Source: Entrophospora sp. SA101 (taxonomy: Eukaryota > Glomeromycota > Glomeromycetes > Entrophosporales > Entrophosporaceae). From it: a DNA stretch of 34,071 nt. Location of the stretch: NCBI GenBank assembly GCA_958430865.1, contig CAUDNR010003212.1, forward strand, positions 44,833 to 78,903. The letters run 5' to 3'. The notes below the pieces were generated by a model. It worked only from the letters and a program-made list of their open reading frames with translations. It did not search any database and was not told where the DNA came from. Made by a program: the position numbers and the translations under genes. This document shows, in pieces, positions 20,629-32,639 of the stretch; position 1 is the stretch's first letter; each line of letters opens with the position of its first letter.

Positions 20629-21516
20629 ACAATGTATATGCTATTTTTTTATTATTCATATTATTTATTCATGTAACAACTTTTTAATCATTAAAAATAA
20701 ATAAATCTCTTTTTTATATATATATTAATTAGAAATTGCTATTACAAGCGACTTTGTCGCCACTGCCACGTATATTATATTCTTATTAACTTGTGACATG
20801 TAAATGATAAATGTACATACTCCTCAAACTCTAAATTTTCTTGATCAAATTGTTGTACAATTATGCAAAGGCTACAGAGCTCAACAAAAGCTTTAACTAC
20901 CATCGCTTACTTCTTTTTCTAATACTAACAATGAATAGCAATGATAGAAAATAAATCAGAGTGATATCATGAAAATCACGCATGGTCTTGTAATTTAATT
21001 ATTCTGCAAATTTTTTTTTAAAAAATAATTGCTTCGCGACCACATCAAATCTTCTATATTTGCAACAAATGTGATTTTTGCATACCTAGCCAGCATAAAA
21101 AAATGAGTATTTTGGATCGAGAACTAGGACATTTATTTTAGCTTGATTTTTTAATCTCAAAAAAATTTGATGTCGATTATTTAAATAACACAGAAAAATT
21201 GTTCTCAATACAATGCTTTGTCTTCTTGTTTTGTTCTCATGCTTCCTAAAAAATTCAGTTTAATAAGTCTACTAACAGAGCTCTTTTTGCACTTTGTTAT
21301 AATTGCAATTATTTACAATTATTTACAATCGCAATAACAACAATTTGCATAACAATTACTAGAAAAATGGTAATCAAATGGCAAGAATCTGCATGATCAA
21401 CTCGAAATTTTAACATAAAAAAATAACATCCAACTAAAATGAAATAAAGTTGGATGACACTGTTTACATTCATTATATTAAAGTGTTAAAGATCAAAATA
21501 TACATGATTTTAAAAA
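20629..21516. other. Gene-poor region with a weak exon remnant
   Basis: A plus-strand frame at about 21054-21250 reads CNKCDFCIPSQHKKM, DRELGHLF, TAG, then KKFDVDYLNNTEKLF before TAA, so one stop breaks 65 codons. The CxxC pairs could be a zinc ribbon remnant. The remainder is AT-rich with no support for genes. Confidence 0.3.
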
Positions 21517-22205
21517 TTAAAAATCATGATTACCAACATAATCCATTAAACTATAAATATTATCAAATGGTTTATCTAATTGATAAAATTTGAAAAATAA
21601 TATACTGGCCAAATCATAATGTCCTAGTAGGTGAAATAAAGTCACATTCACACTCGCATTATGGGCTAATTGCAAGAGAATGGAGAGTGTATCTAAATAG
21701 ATTTACAGTCTTTGAAGCATTGTAATTTAGTAAGTAAATTGTCATATATTTGCTTTATAGTTTATTGAAAGATGATAAATACAACATTTTATTTATAATA
21801 AGCACACATAAAGTTTTTGATAATATAATTAGGATTGTTCGTTATTAAAACATTATAATAATTATTTTCTATGTATATATATATATATATACAATGGAAA
21901 AGTTTTTATGAAAATTATATGTTTACCATGTAGCGAATGGATTGTACTATGTTAAAATATGGATCAGCGCTAATGATAAAATCTCTATCAAACCTTGCTT
22001 GTATTGATCAATCCGAGTATTTCTGGATTGACCGAGATCCATCTAGAAACAATAATACAAACACATTTTTAGTTAATTTAAAAATTATTAACATTATAAT
22101 CAATAATTGATCAATTAATCGATAATCAATATTTAGTAATACCAATCTGATAATTCATCTGCTTCTGGTAATGAAGGGTATAATGGTGCATGGTGATGTT
22201 GATAA
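21517..22205 (-). pseudogene. Unrecognised multi-exon remnant, weakly ankyrin-like
   Basis: Three exon-like pieces on the minus strand. About 22205-22141 gives YQHHHAPLYPSLPEADELSD. 22042-21927 gives RFDRDFIISADPYFNIVQSI, with one upstream TGA. 21692-21517 gives LLQLAHNASVNVTLFHLLGH and YDLASILFF, ending MDYVGNHDF plus TAA. Splice phases do not fit perfectly. The last piece has the rhythm of an ankyrin repeat, but the match is weak. It is probably a decaying gene; no function is assigned. Confidence 0.4.
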
Positions 22206-25200
22206 ACTTACATTTGAGGAAAAATATAGTTTAATCACAAATAAATACATATTTAATAACAACTACTGAATTAATTCCAAGTTCCTTATTATTATTATCA
22301 TTAATTAATCGATTGATTTTCACAATCGATAATTGAAATCGAAACGAAAAATCAAAAAACTGATTGGCAAATTGAAAGAATCGATTTTATATCAAAAAAA
22401 AGTCAATTATTATTCTTTATGGGTAAAAATTTTTGTTTCGCTTCAAAAAAACACGGTTTTACAAACATATGAACACTTGAGGGTTACGACAATAATATGG
22501 CATACGGCAAGTGCCATATGTATACCTAGGTTATTTTTTGATTTGCTTAATTCAGACATATAAAAGAAAAGATAAACAGTTACGGCATACAACATACTAA
22601 TGCGTATCGTAACTATGAGTTATCAACAGACTGTGAACTAAGTCTGTTTCGTAACAAAATGATTTGTTGTCCCGCATCAGAAAAAGTCTTGTTATTAATT
22701 ATGCCTATTGTTATGCTTGTAACAAATTGTTGTCATCAATTGTGCTTGCAATTTATTTTTAAATATTTAATTCAATTGATAATCGATTACATCTCTAATT
22801 CTCATATCCATTTTTATCAACTGTGCTGATATTTCGAACATACAAATAATTTAAGAAACAACAAATCAATTGACGAATTTTCATTTCCATAGATTAATAA
22901 GAAAACTGTTCTCCGAGTATCTTTTATTACAAAATCATGAGATTTATCATTATCTATTAAAATAAACAAAATATTAATAAAAAATTCAAAGAACACCGAA
23001 TAATTTTCCATTATCATAATGGATAATTTCCGATTTGGCTGCTACATGCTCTCTAATAATTAATCTAAGAAAATAAGATACATAACTTTAATGGAGTCAT
23101 AAATTAATATTCTTAAATAATAATTAATGTACATACATACTTACATACACTATAGAGCTAATGATGTGCCGCGCATAGTTCGTGGCACAGCAAGCGAAAT
23201 TTTTTTCTATTACCCCATAATGCTCATGTAAGCCTACACACGCTATGCGTATGCACACTATGCGCACTGTGCGCGAAAAAATCAAGTTTACTGTTACTAT
23301 GAATGACATATCACTATATAGAGCAAATGCTTGTTGATTTTCTCATCCATTTTCATTATCATTGCATAAAATTTGCTCATGTTTTGTTTCTTTTCTACCC
23401 GATGCATTGTTTCTTTTAACTTTTTAAGATCCTTTTTTTTTTTTTTGAAAAAGTTTAATAATATGGAAAAAAAAATATATTACTATCTGATTTTGAGCCT
23501 TTTTTTTTTGGAACGTGAGATGAAGAGAATTAGACATTCATTACAACCTATTTAAAGAATAAGCTATGATACTTGTTGTTAGTTGTTAATAGCCAGTGAT
23601 TTTATTGTGTTAACAAACTTATTTTTATTTATATAAAATAGCCTAAATACCTTATAGTGAATAGAAATCAAAACATGGGATGAAATCTATCATATATAGA
23701 TGGTTATAAGATTCCTTATCATGATTGGTATATTTTTTTTATTAATATTAAATGATTATAGGAAGCGTCAAAGGTAAAAAAGCAACATAGTTATTGAAGA
23801 TCTCTCACACACATACATGGAAAACCGTTTTAGACAATCTGAGAACTACCCGTTTGATTGTTGGAAATTTATTTACGGATGTTGAAGTATATTCTCAAGG
23901 ATCGAATATTTAAAACATCTCATCTTCCTTGTGTACATTAGACCAAGGTTCTCCTGATGATACAGTGGTCAATTAAAGTTTTCAGAGGGCACACGGCTTT
24001 AGTTTATTGAATCGCATTGTTGTCAAGAAGACTCAAAGCCCTTCAACTTGTTCAATTGGTCTCGTCTGTGGAAAAATTTTATAGATATGAGGCGTGCAAT
24101 TGCAAGACGCTTGCTTGTATGTGAGAGGAAAATTTTTATTAAATCTGAACCTTATGAGACTCAACACCTTTTTAGTAAACTAAAATTGTTTTTAAATAAA
24201 AAATGAAATTAAATGTAATATTTATATTATTATCATACATTATATAATTAATCACGCGCGGCTGAAGAAGCTTAGACACAAAGTTTCAGAGATAAAAAGC
24301 AAACGACGTAAAACTGTACCCTTGGGATAACTAGTAACAGCAATAAAAGATAAATTGAATAACAATAATCCAAGAAAGGTCATGACCCTACGAATTTTTG
24401 ATTACGTTCGAAAGAATGATCACTGAAAAGATAATAAAATTCTTGACGAACAAAACAGATGCAATAACGCAATACGGGAAAGAAAGTCAAAACAGTGAAA
24501 ACTCTAAATGAAAACGTTATATCATGAACAAAAAAATTTTTTTGAGACACCAAAATATAATCTTTTTTATGTAATAAATAAATATCGCATTGGTAAAAAG
24601 CAACAATACAGTACATAATATACAATCCAAGCCCATTACACATCATACACTTGAACTATTTCTTTAAGAATTTCATCAGATGTCACATATTATTTCTGAC
24701 GAGCATGAAAATTCCTAACTTTCATATTATCTTAAGACCTACCACCATTAATTAGATATCTTTGGATCCAATGACCTTTAAATAAAATAAATCACCCATT
24801 AGTTGTATCTATTAACATTCATAAAATTTTTAAATATCGATTTGTTGTACCTTTTCCTGATTTTGTAGATATGAACCACTATTTGAATATTTCTTAATGA
24901 ATATTCTATTGTTTAGAGATCAATTAACTTATTTGAAAATAAATAAACTTATCACATTAATAGTGCTTTTTACTGGATTCTGAAAAATGTATGCTATTTT
25001 GTTTGTTGTGAAATTTTCATTTGGATTTACTTTTTTGATTTATTTCCTATATTCAAAGCAATGTTTTTACTGCAGGATAAATTAAAGGAATTCAAGGTAC
25101 TGTCAAGGTTCCAAATGATCTGTTAAAGTACATTGGTTCATTCAAAAAGAAGATGCAATATTAGGAAGGTAAAATTCAGACAATGTGTAAATTAAGTATT

Positions 25201-25548
25201 TATAATATGTTAAAGGAATACAAGTCCAAAACCATAAAACCAAAAAATTAGAAGATTGTTATATTTTATATGCATGGTCATTTATTTAGAAAATCCTCAA
25301 ACATAAGAATGAAGTGGGACAGTTCCGCACTACAAAGGAAAGCATTTGGAAGGAAAGGTGTTTTGGTCAAAATTAATTAACATGGATTAATTAATCTATT
25401 TCTATAATCTTTGCAAATTTTGTCAACAATATTATTATTTGTTGTTAAGAATGTATGATAACTTTTTATTTTTGGATGATTTGCAAAAAAAATATCACAA
25501 AAAGAAACCTTGTTTTTACTTATTATTTTTTTATATTAAAAAGTTTAA
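22206..25548. other. Gene desert
   Basis: More than 3 kb without a convincing gene. Features seen: ATCGAT-rich inverted words near 22310-22345; a locally GC-richer patch with repeated TATGCG/TGCGC words at 23235-23275; and short open pieces at 23836-23930 (KTVLDNLRTTRLIVGNLFTD, then stop) and about 23930-24080 with stops. Several 60-90-codon frames exist (22333, 22817, 23124, 24380) but have poor composition and no domain. They may be old, mutated coding DNA. Confidence 0.5.
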
Positions 25549-27008
25549 ATGTCTTTTAATAATTTATTAACACAAGACAGAAAGAAATTAGTGCTTAAAA
25601 TTTTGAATGAAATGAATGATATGGCTTTTTCTGTTTTTCAAACTACTTCTAATTCTGACAATGAAAATAGAAAAAGTTATTTTTTACAATTAGTCAAAGA
25701 AAACAATGAACTATTTGAAAATGAAAAGGAATTTTGTATATAGAGAAAAGTTTATTTATAATTTCGAATTAAAAAATGCAATTTATAAATGGGGTAAATC
25801 AAGAGAATGCAATAATTGTAAAACAACAAGATACTCTGACAAATATTGTGAAAAGTGTATTAGTCTACACTTGCAGAGCCTTTTCAGTACATGGACATCT
25901 GGAAATGAGATAATTGATGGTTTTATTCAAAAATGTCAACAGCTTTCATATCTTCCAGATCAAATCATAGAATGGATACCTTATGAGCAATTTTACAATA
26001 TAAAAAAGTTAACAGAAGGTGGATTCAGTTCTATTTATACTGCTGGGTGGAGAAGAGGAGCTATTAATGATTATGATGAAAATAAAAAAGAGTTTAATTA
26101 TTTTGAAGGTCAGCGTATAGTATTGAAATCATTGAATAATTCAAGTAATCCAGGAAAACCTTTTTTTGATGAGGTGATTGATCTTTTTAAAATAAAATAA
26201 AATAATCCATTTATTTTAAATCAATTAATTTCAGGCATTGAATTATTGTAAAATTCCATCATATGAAATTACTCCTTGTTATGGTATAACTAAATTCCCA
26301 GAAAATGGAAATTATGCAATGGTTCTTAATCATCATCCAGATGGAAATTTAAAAGATTATATACAAAAAAATCATTATAATTTAATGTTAAAGGATAGAA
26401 TTATGATTTTTACAGATTTATGTGAATCATTATATTATATACATTCAAAAGATTTAATTCATTGTGATTTACATAGTGGTAATATTTTAATGGGTGGAGG
26501 TGGTTGTTATATCACAGATTTAGGATTATGTGGACCAGTTGATGAAAAATCATCAAATAAACTTTATGGAATTGTATCTTATATTGCACCTGAGCTACTT
26601 AGAGGAAAAAAATACACAAAAGAAACTGATGTTTATAGTGTTGGAATGTTAATGTGGGAAATATTTGCAGGTCATCCACCATTTGATGATGAGGCACATG
26701 ATACTCATTTGCAATTAAAAATATGTGAAGGTTTACGACCACCAATATTACCAGGAATGCCTGATGATTATGTACAAATGATGCAAAGATGTTTGGATGT
26801 GGATCCAACCAAGAGACCAACTATTAGAGAACTTTGGGAATTTTCTGTTAATAACTTTGAAAATGAGATCCCTAATGAAAGTAGCAGTAATATTGGTGGT
26901 AATAGCAATAATAATTCACAACAAATTCACAAATCTCATTCATTAGCATATCATACAAGTAGAATATTAAATTTAAGTAATGATAGCTTATTAAATTATG
27001 AAATATAA
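25549..27008 (+). CDS. TKL-like protein kinase, one frameshift
   Basis: From ATG 25549 one frame runs to 25743 (ENEKEFCI, stop). The next frame, shifted by one, starts before 25740 with YREKFIYNFELKNA and runs to the donor at 26174. Exon 2 is 26235-27008. Two bases missing in a TATA stretch near 25740 would explain the break. Domains: an N-terminal family region with CNNCK...CEKC, TWTSGNEIIDGFIQKC, then the kinase with TEGGFSSIY (glycine loop), VLKSL (Lys), IHCDLHSGNIL (catalytic loop with Cys replacing the usual Arg), ITDLGLCGP (DLG for DFG), YIAPELL, DVYSVGMLMWEIFAG and RCLDVDPTKRPTI. This is the hugely expanded TKL-like family of Rhizophagus, probably signalling kinases. The C-terminal tail is Asn/Ser-rich. 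Confidence 0.85.
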
Positions 27009-27068
27009 TTTTAACAAAGTAAATTAAATAGTTAATCAAAATCTATTAGATTATTTATTAATTAATTA

Positions 27069-27073
27069 CAATG

Positions 27074-27125
<52 letters not shown>
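27069..27125. repeat. (AAT)n microsatellite
   Basis: An uninterrupted run of about nineteen TAA/AAT units, just 3' of the kinase gene. Confidence 0.95.
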
Positions 27126-27128
<3 letters not shown>

Positions 27129-27344
27129 GCTGATAAGGTTAAAGTTGAAGGATTGGGTGAATTGTTGATGGGTAGATAATCACCATTTATTAATTATTTT
27201 TCATTGTTTTTCATATGGGATCTTATGTGTAAGATTTTTAACATCACATAAAAAATACTTTTTTTTTAATAACTTTTGGTCCCTTAAAAACTTTGTTGGT
27301 CATAATGTATTTATATACAACACTCTAATATTAATTTGACCTTT

Positions 27345-27800
27345 CAAATGATTTTGAAAATGAAAGCAAATTACGCTACCACCACGTTTTTAGAGAACAT
27401 CCCTGAAGATAGTGATGTTATTGAAGGGAGGTGGAGGAGGAGAAGGAATAGCTGATGTCGGAATTAATATAAAATTGGATTCTAGTATGTTTTCTCAACT
27501 TGGAAAGTTAGTATTAAATATATTAAACAATGGACAAGATTTAAGAAAAATTTTGAAAACGACATACGAAAACAAAATCTTGTTTGAAGGCACCAATAAA
27601 AACAGAAGTGGAATTAACACATTTAAACCATAACTGTAAAATTTTTGCTTCCTATAAAAATATTCTAAATGGTATATATCACTACATTTTATAATGAACA
27701 TTTGGACACTTATGCAAGAATATTCAAGTCAAAAAAAGTATTCATAAATGTTATTTAATGGATGTGTGTTTGAAACCTCTTGGAATAAAACGGCGCATAT
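27345..27800 (+). pseudogene. Dispersed repeat with conserved frame and possible SAM-like end
   Basis: It shares the core of 11485-11680 (FLENIPEDSDV frame) and then reads through a 73-codon frame (27412-27633) with GGGGGEGIADVGINIKLDSS and ILNNGQDLRKILKTTYENK. Further on, about 27690-27830, pieces in shifting frames (YARIFKSKKVF, LKPLGIKRRILRSQNS) have the spacing of a SAM domain's last helices. Stops separate the pieces. It is the better preserved of two family members here; the function is unknown. Confidence 0.4.
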
Positions 27801-27914
27801 TAAGATCGCAAAACTCCTTCAAAAAAAAAGTCATCTTATATTTTTTTAATAACTTATATTTGATCATTTGTTTGCATATGTAAAGATTTACTACTTTTGT
27901 CAGGGGGTTTAATC

Positions 27915-28114
27915 GAGAAACCACCTTTATTCAGTACTTTAGTTACGTCAATGACTAAAGTCAAAAGTTTTGTCATTAAAGTAAAACCTTGACTAAAGTG
28001 AGGGACGTCGACTAAATAAAAATCCATTGACCAATGATGTATGTGATGTATGACGATATTTTTTACTTTAGTCGTCGAACGTGACTAAAATATTGACTAT
28101 AAAGGTGGTTTCTC
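27915..28114. mobile_element. MITE-like element with 33-bp inverted ends, 200 bp
   Basis: The left end (27915-27947, starting GAGAAACCACCTTTAT) pairs with 28080-28114 (ending ATAAAGGTGGTTTCTC), with few mismatches, extending into the word CTTTAGT(T/C)ACG. Inside are repeated TGACTAAAGT words. No coding sequence is present, so it would depend on a transposase elsewhere. The target duplication is not clear. Confidence 0.75.
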
Positions 28115-28293
28115 TCCAAGAGCCATTTTGTCGATTTAAAAGCTCTCGACGAAGCAGTAAAATTAAACCTTGTTTTTTTTTATCACGTTCAGGCAAATTA
28201 AAACATTTAATTTGGGACCTAGTTACTATGAGTGCAAGCAAAACAATTCTGTATTCCTATAATGAATTTATTATTATGTGTGAGCCATATTGA

Positions 28294-28448
28294 AACTAGT
28301 GTTGGTTTCCAAAGCTATAGAGTTTCGCAACTGTGCGAAAGTCAAAACTGGTTTTGACTTTTGACTTTTGATTTAGTTTTGACATATAACTTTTAACTTT
28401 AGTTTGACTTTCGCCTCTTCAAAATGATTTTGACAACAAACACTAGTT
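28294..28448. mobile_element. MITE-like element, 155 bp
   Basis: The ends are AACTAGTGTTGG and CAACAAACACTAGTT. A second inverted pair lies inside, GCGAAAGTCAAAACT (about 28337) and AGTTTGACTTTCGC (about 28401), around TTTGACTTTTGACTTTTGA repeats. Non-coding and strongly symmetric. Confidence 0.6.
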
Positions 28449-28733
28449 GCCATAAGACCGGATAAAGTGAATGTTAGGTTGCAGGACCTATTGCCATTAC
28501 AATTACAATAATAAAACACATCATTATATTTTGAAAAAAAAAATCATTGTTACATGAAATTTGATAAAATTTTAATATTTTCCTAATATTAAATATCTAA
28601 CTGATAGGTTAGAGTCGCAGCTTTGACTATTGACGATCTGCACTGTATTTGTTGTTTTGCCAAATTTGATAAGAATTCACAAAATAAAAATAAAAACCAC
28701 GAAAAAAAACAGGTTTTTTTTTAATCATTTCAT
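28449..28733. other. Intergenic between MITE and repeat copy 2
   Basis: It includes GCCATAAGACCGGATAAAGTG, which resembles the first bases of the hAT-bearing repeat (TGCAACAAAACCRGACAAAGTG). It may therefore hold an older, diverged repeat end. No gene is seen. Confidence 0.4.
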
Positions 28734-28880
28734 ATGGGGCATGCTGCAACAAAACCAGACAAAGTGAACATTGGTATTACCAAAGATTTCAGGGATCAAA
28801 ATTTAGTAATGTGGTTATTAAAATCTTCCATTTGTTATCCTCTTAATATATAGAATTACCTCTATATAAAAATAGTTAAT

Positions 28881-29030
28881 ATGAAACTCATTTATATCAG
28901 ATCTACTATGGAACCCAAGAATTATAGCACCATTAGAAGTATTCTAAAAAAGAAACAAGGTGAAAAAATTGCTCCTTACATTTTCAAAATAAATGATACT
29001 CAAACACTTGAAGCTTATCTAAGAAAATAA
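28881..29030 (+). pseudogene. Degenerate NYSTIR-type ORF (copy 2)
   Basis: Same 49-codon frame as 8610-8759, with the same stop and the same in-frame continuation beyond it. It is shorter and more damaged than the related frame 3.5 kb downstream at 32385-32605. Confidence 0.6.
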
Positions 29031-29328
29031 AAGATGGATTACTTATAAGAAGAAAGAAAAATAATAAATGTTAGAAAAAGAAAGCAGAATGAAGATGTGC
29101 TAATATCCAACAAAAAGAGCAGAAACCCTTAGAAGGAAAAATAATCTTATTACAATATTAATTTATTTTTTCCTTTTAATTCTTTTAATGACATGCTATG
29201 ATTACATTCGTAATTAGGAATAATGTAAATCTTATTTTTATCAGTAATAATAACATTGTAACTGTCTTTTTTATTATTATTAGATTGTCATCAATAAGAT
29301 ATCGAAAGTCAGGATATTTTCTTTAACT

Positions 29329-31132
29329 TTATCTAAAGGAAAATACTAACAATTCTTCTGCTGTTGGAGGTTTCCAATAATAATTTAAATATTTATATAA
29401 CAATGATTTTATTGCACCAGTTAAACCAAACATATCTTGTGGTTGATTTATTTTCATTTTCCTTTTACCAATTTTACCAACATCATCATTTTCCTCACCT
29501 TCTTCTTCATACACAACATCAAAAACATCATCAGTTGACTCAAAATCCACCTCGTAATCATAAACATTATTTGTTGTGTTTTTGCATTCTTCCTTCAATG
29601 TATTTATCAAAGGATACACAAGGTTAATGGTAACATAATCACTGGCACCCAAAATCTGAGTAAATTCATAAAATGGGCCCAATACACCTATCATCTCTAA
29701 CATGAAATCCCATTCTTCTTCTTGCAACATAATTTTTTTTAATCGATTGTAATCTTTTTTTGATTGAGAATCTTTTTTATTTCTTAATATAGTATTTAAA
29801 GCTGTATAAATTGCATCTTTCAAATTATAAATCCTTTCCCAAGCCAGATAAGAAGAGTTCCAACGAGTTGGAACATCTCCAATTGCACTTAAATAGTTGT
29901 TGTTGTTTTGGATAGTCTGAGCATTAATATCAACATCATCAATATCACAATCATTATCACAATTGTTTAATTTTTGAGCCTTTAATAATAATTCATTCTG
30001 TTTTGGTGACATGAAAAAATTTATTAACCTTTTAGATCTTGCCAAAAAAACTTGACAAGGAATTAAAGATTTACCAATCACAAGTTGTATAGTATGAGCT
30101 GAGCAACCATATCTTGCAATATTTGGCAAAAACTGTAAATGAAATTGTATTAATCAATGTTCATTCTATAATAAACTTGTAATAAAATTAAAACTCACTT
30201 TAAAAGCAGAGACCATATTTCTTCCATTTTCTGTTGTGATGGAAATAATTTTATCATTTATATCAAATTCACTAAAAATATCAATTAATTTTTGACTAAT
30301 AGCTAGTGAAGTATGAGATGGAATATATTTTAGAGCTAACAACTTTTCATTTAAATTAAAATCTGGATCTACCCAAGCACATGTTATTCCTAGGTAACCT
30401 TGCTTATTTCTTGCAGTCCACAAGTCTGTGGTGCAAGAAATATATTTAGCAACAGACAAATCATGGTTTAATTTATTTAAAGAATTTGTATAGGCATTGG
30501 AAATCCATGATTTTACTTTTTTTGATTGTGGAATTGTAAATCGAGGATCTAGCAATTTGATAAAATTTTTGAAAGACTCTGATTTCAAGATATTTAGTGG
30601 TTGTAGGTCATTAATTATAAAAAAAACCAAGGCCTTTTCAAGTTGTTCTTGTTTTTGGCTTGTATGTGGTTGGTGATTTTCAAACATTTTAGTGATTGTT
30701 TTAGAAGTGTCCTACAATGAAAATTATAATAAATTGAAAAAAATTTGTTATATATATATAAAAAAAATTTTGTTTTTTACTTACTTTAAACTGATTGTTC
30801 AATTTATTTTGGAAATTTTCTTTTGTTATACCATGAGCAGATAATAAGTGTATAATATAGTTAGATGTAGATTCACCACCACGTACTACAACATTACAAT
30901 GAACAATAATATCAGAAACTTCAGAGATGTTAACTTGACAAATAACTCCTTTAGATTTTTCTCCATCCTTTACAATTTCAGTTTCTTCCATTAAGTTCCA
31001 TATCCAACTTGACTTCTTAGAACCACCCTTTACCTTTCTTTTCTTTAAAATATGAGCACCAGAAGACTCCTCCCTTCTCATTATTGTATTATTACTTTCT
31101 CCTATTATAGTGAGTGAAGGCTCTTCTTCCAT
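29329..31132 (-). CDS. hAT-family transposase, C-terminally truncated (copy 2)
   Basis: Exons 31132-30785, 30711-30199 and 30132-29329 encode the same 554 residues as copy 1. It has the same defects: a BED finger lacking one Cys, TEN instead of TDN at the second catalytic position, and no C-terminal dimerisation block. Because both copies share the defects, the element was already defective before it was copied. Movement would need a transposase supplied in trans, or the copies arose by segmental duplication. Confidence 0.88.
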
Positions 31133-32384
31133 TTTAAGGATACCGGCTGCAACTTTTGATGATGGTTGCTACCATCTTTGCGTCATATAAAAATGATTGC
31201 AACCACTGGTTGCAACCACATTTACGACCATTTTGTTTCCTTTTTTGGGTTGCAACATGGAACACACTATTCCATTTTAAATTTAATTAATTAGATGAAT
31301 TTATTTGATGTGAATAAATTTTATTTTGATTTTGTAAAGGATTAAGAATTACTTTAAAACAAATTAAACACTACTAAAAACAAATATTTTAATTGCGGTA
31401 AAAATATAAGTTATTCTTTATTCTTTTTAAATAATAATTACAAGAAAATATGGATAATCTCATCTATCTGAATATTACTAAACATAATTAGCAAAAATAC
31501 TTAAAATATAAAACTAATTTGTTTGCCATTAAATTAATGTTTAGTTATTTTCTTAATTTGTATATATGATGAAAACGTAAATTGTTACAAATTCAGTTGC
31601 ACAAAATATTATCAGTTATTCACTGAATATTCACTGAATATTCATTTTTAATTTATTATATTTGGTCAATCATTCAATGAAAAAATCAAATATCCAATTA
31701 ACCAAATATTCACTGAATATTCACCAAATATTATTCATTGGGTGCAACCTCTATTCAAGTGATTTTGAAAGTGAAAGCAAATTATGCCAATACCATGTTT
31801 TTAGAGAACATCCCTGAAGATAGTGATGTTACTAAGGATGAGAATGAAAATGAGATGTTGAAGCTAATATAAATTGGATTCTAGGATTTAAGCTTTGAAA
31901 GGTAAATCAGAAAATTTTGAAAAATGGCATGAAGACAAACTCTTGTGAGTAAAAAGAAACCATCTAAATCACAAAGAACAAACTACACAATGCCAGAAGG
32001 GGGGTTTTGGGACAAAACCTCCATGGCAGCATTCGTGTGCCTAGCCGCTCTGGAAGGTCAAAAGAGATATCAGTTTTTTGAAAGTGGCAAAATTTATTTT
32101 TTAGGCCACATTTTTGGTTCGATTTTTTTTCTACATGGCCATTTTTTATTTTTAGGCCTCGTTTTGGTTCGATTTTGTATTAACATATCAGAAAACACCT
32201 GTAAAGGCTATAGATTTCTTAATTATTTAACTATCTTTTTAGCCGTTTTTATTACCTCCAAAGCTTAAAAAGCTATGCAAACTAAAAAATCTAACCAAAA
32301 TGCAGCCATTTTTTTTTTTAGGTCACAATTTTGTCCTAAAAAATCTAATGAAAAAAAAATCTAACCAAAAAATCTAACGAAATT

Positions 32385-32605
32385 ATAGCACCATTAGAAG
32401 TATTTTGAAGAAGGAACAAGGTGAAAAAATTGCTCCTTATATTTTTAAATTAGCAGATACTAAATCCTTGCAAACATATTTAGATAAAGAAAGGATTACC
32501 TATGAAATTTACCAAGAAGAAAGAAAAATAATAAACACTAAGAAAAGAACATTAACACAGAACCACAAAAAACCCAGAAAGAAAAAAAAATCAGTAGAGA
32601 AATAA
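32385..32605 (+). CDS. NYSTIR-type ORF, basic C-terminus, 5' truncated
   Basis: The frame reads NYSTIRSILKKEQGEKIAPYI, then LADTKSLQTYLDKERITYEIY and QEERKIINTKKR, and ends in a Lys-rich tail with TAA at 32603. No ATG precedes the conserved part; a TAA lies a few codons upstream, so the 5' end is lost. The basic tail suggests nucleic-acid binding, but no family is recognised. A damaged relative lies at 28881-29130. It faces the minus-strand frame ending at 32640, with 34 bp between the two stops. Confidence 0.45.
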
Positions 32606-32639
32606 TTTGCCGTCTAATTTTAAAATAATATAATGAATA

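Larger units (their letters stand above)
28734..32457. mobile_element. 3.7-kb hAT-bearing repeat, copy 2
   Basis: This is the full-length counterpart of 8465-12186, continuing past the point where copy 1 hits the gap. It holds the same fragment (28881-29030), transposase (29329-31132), subterminal region and fold-back sequence. The direct repeats of the NYSTIR-type frame lie at its two ends (28913-29130 and 32384-32605). Confidence 0.9.

Noticed and set aside
23124..23309. GC-richer patch with TATGCG repeats as a possible RNA gene or minus-strand ORF
   Set aside because: No cloverleaf, conserved RNA sequence or coherent coding composition; only short palindromic words.
27069..27125. Regularly spaced repeats considered as CRISPR-like
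   Set aside because: They are a plain trinucleotide microsatellite without spacers in a eukaryotic genome.
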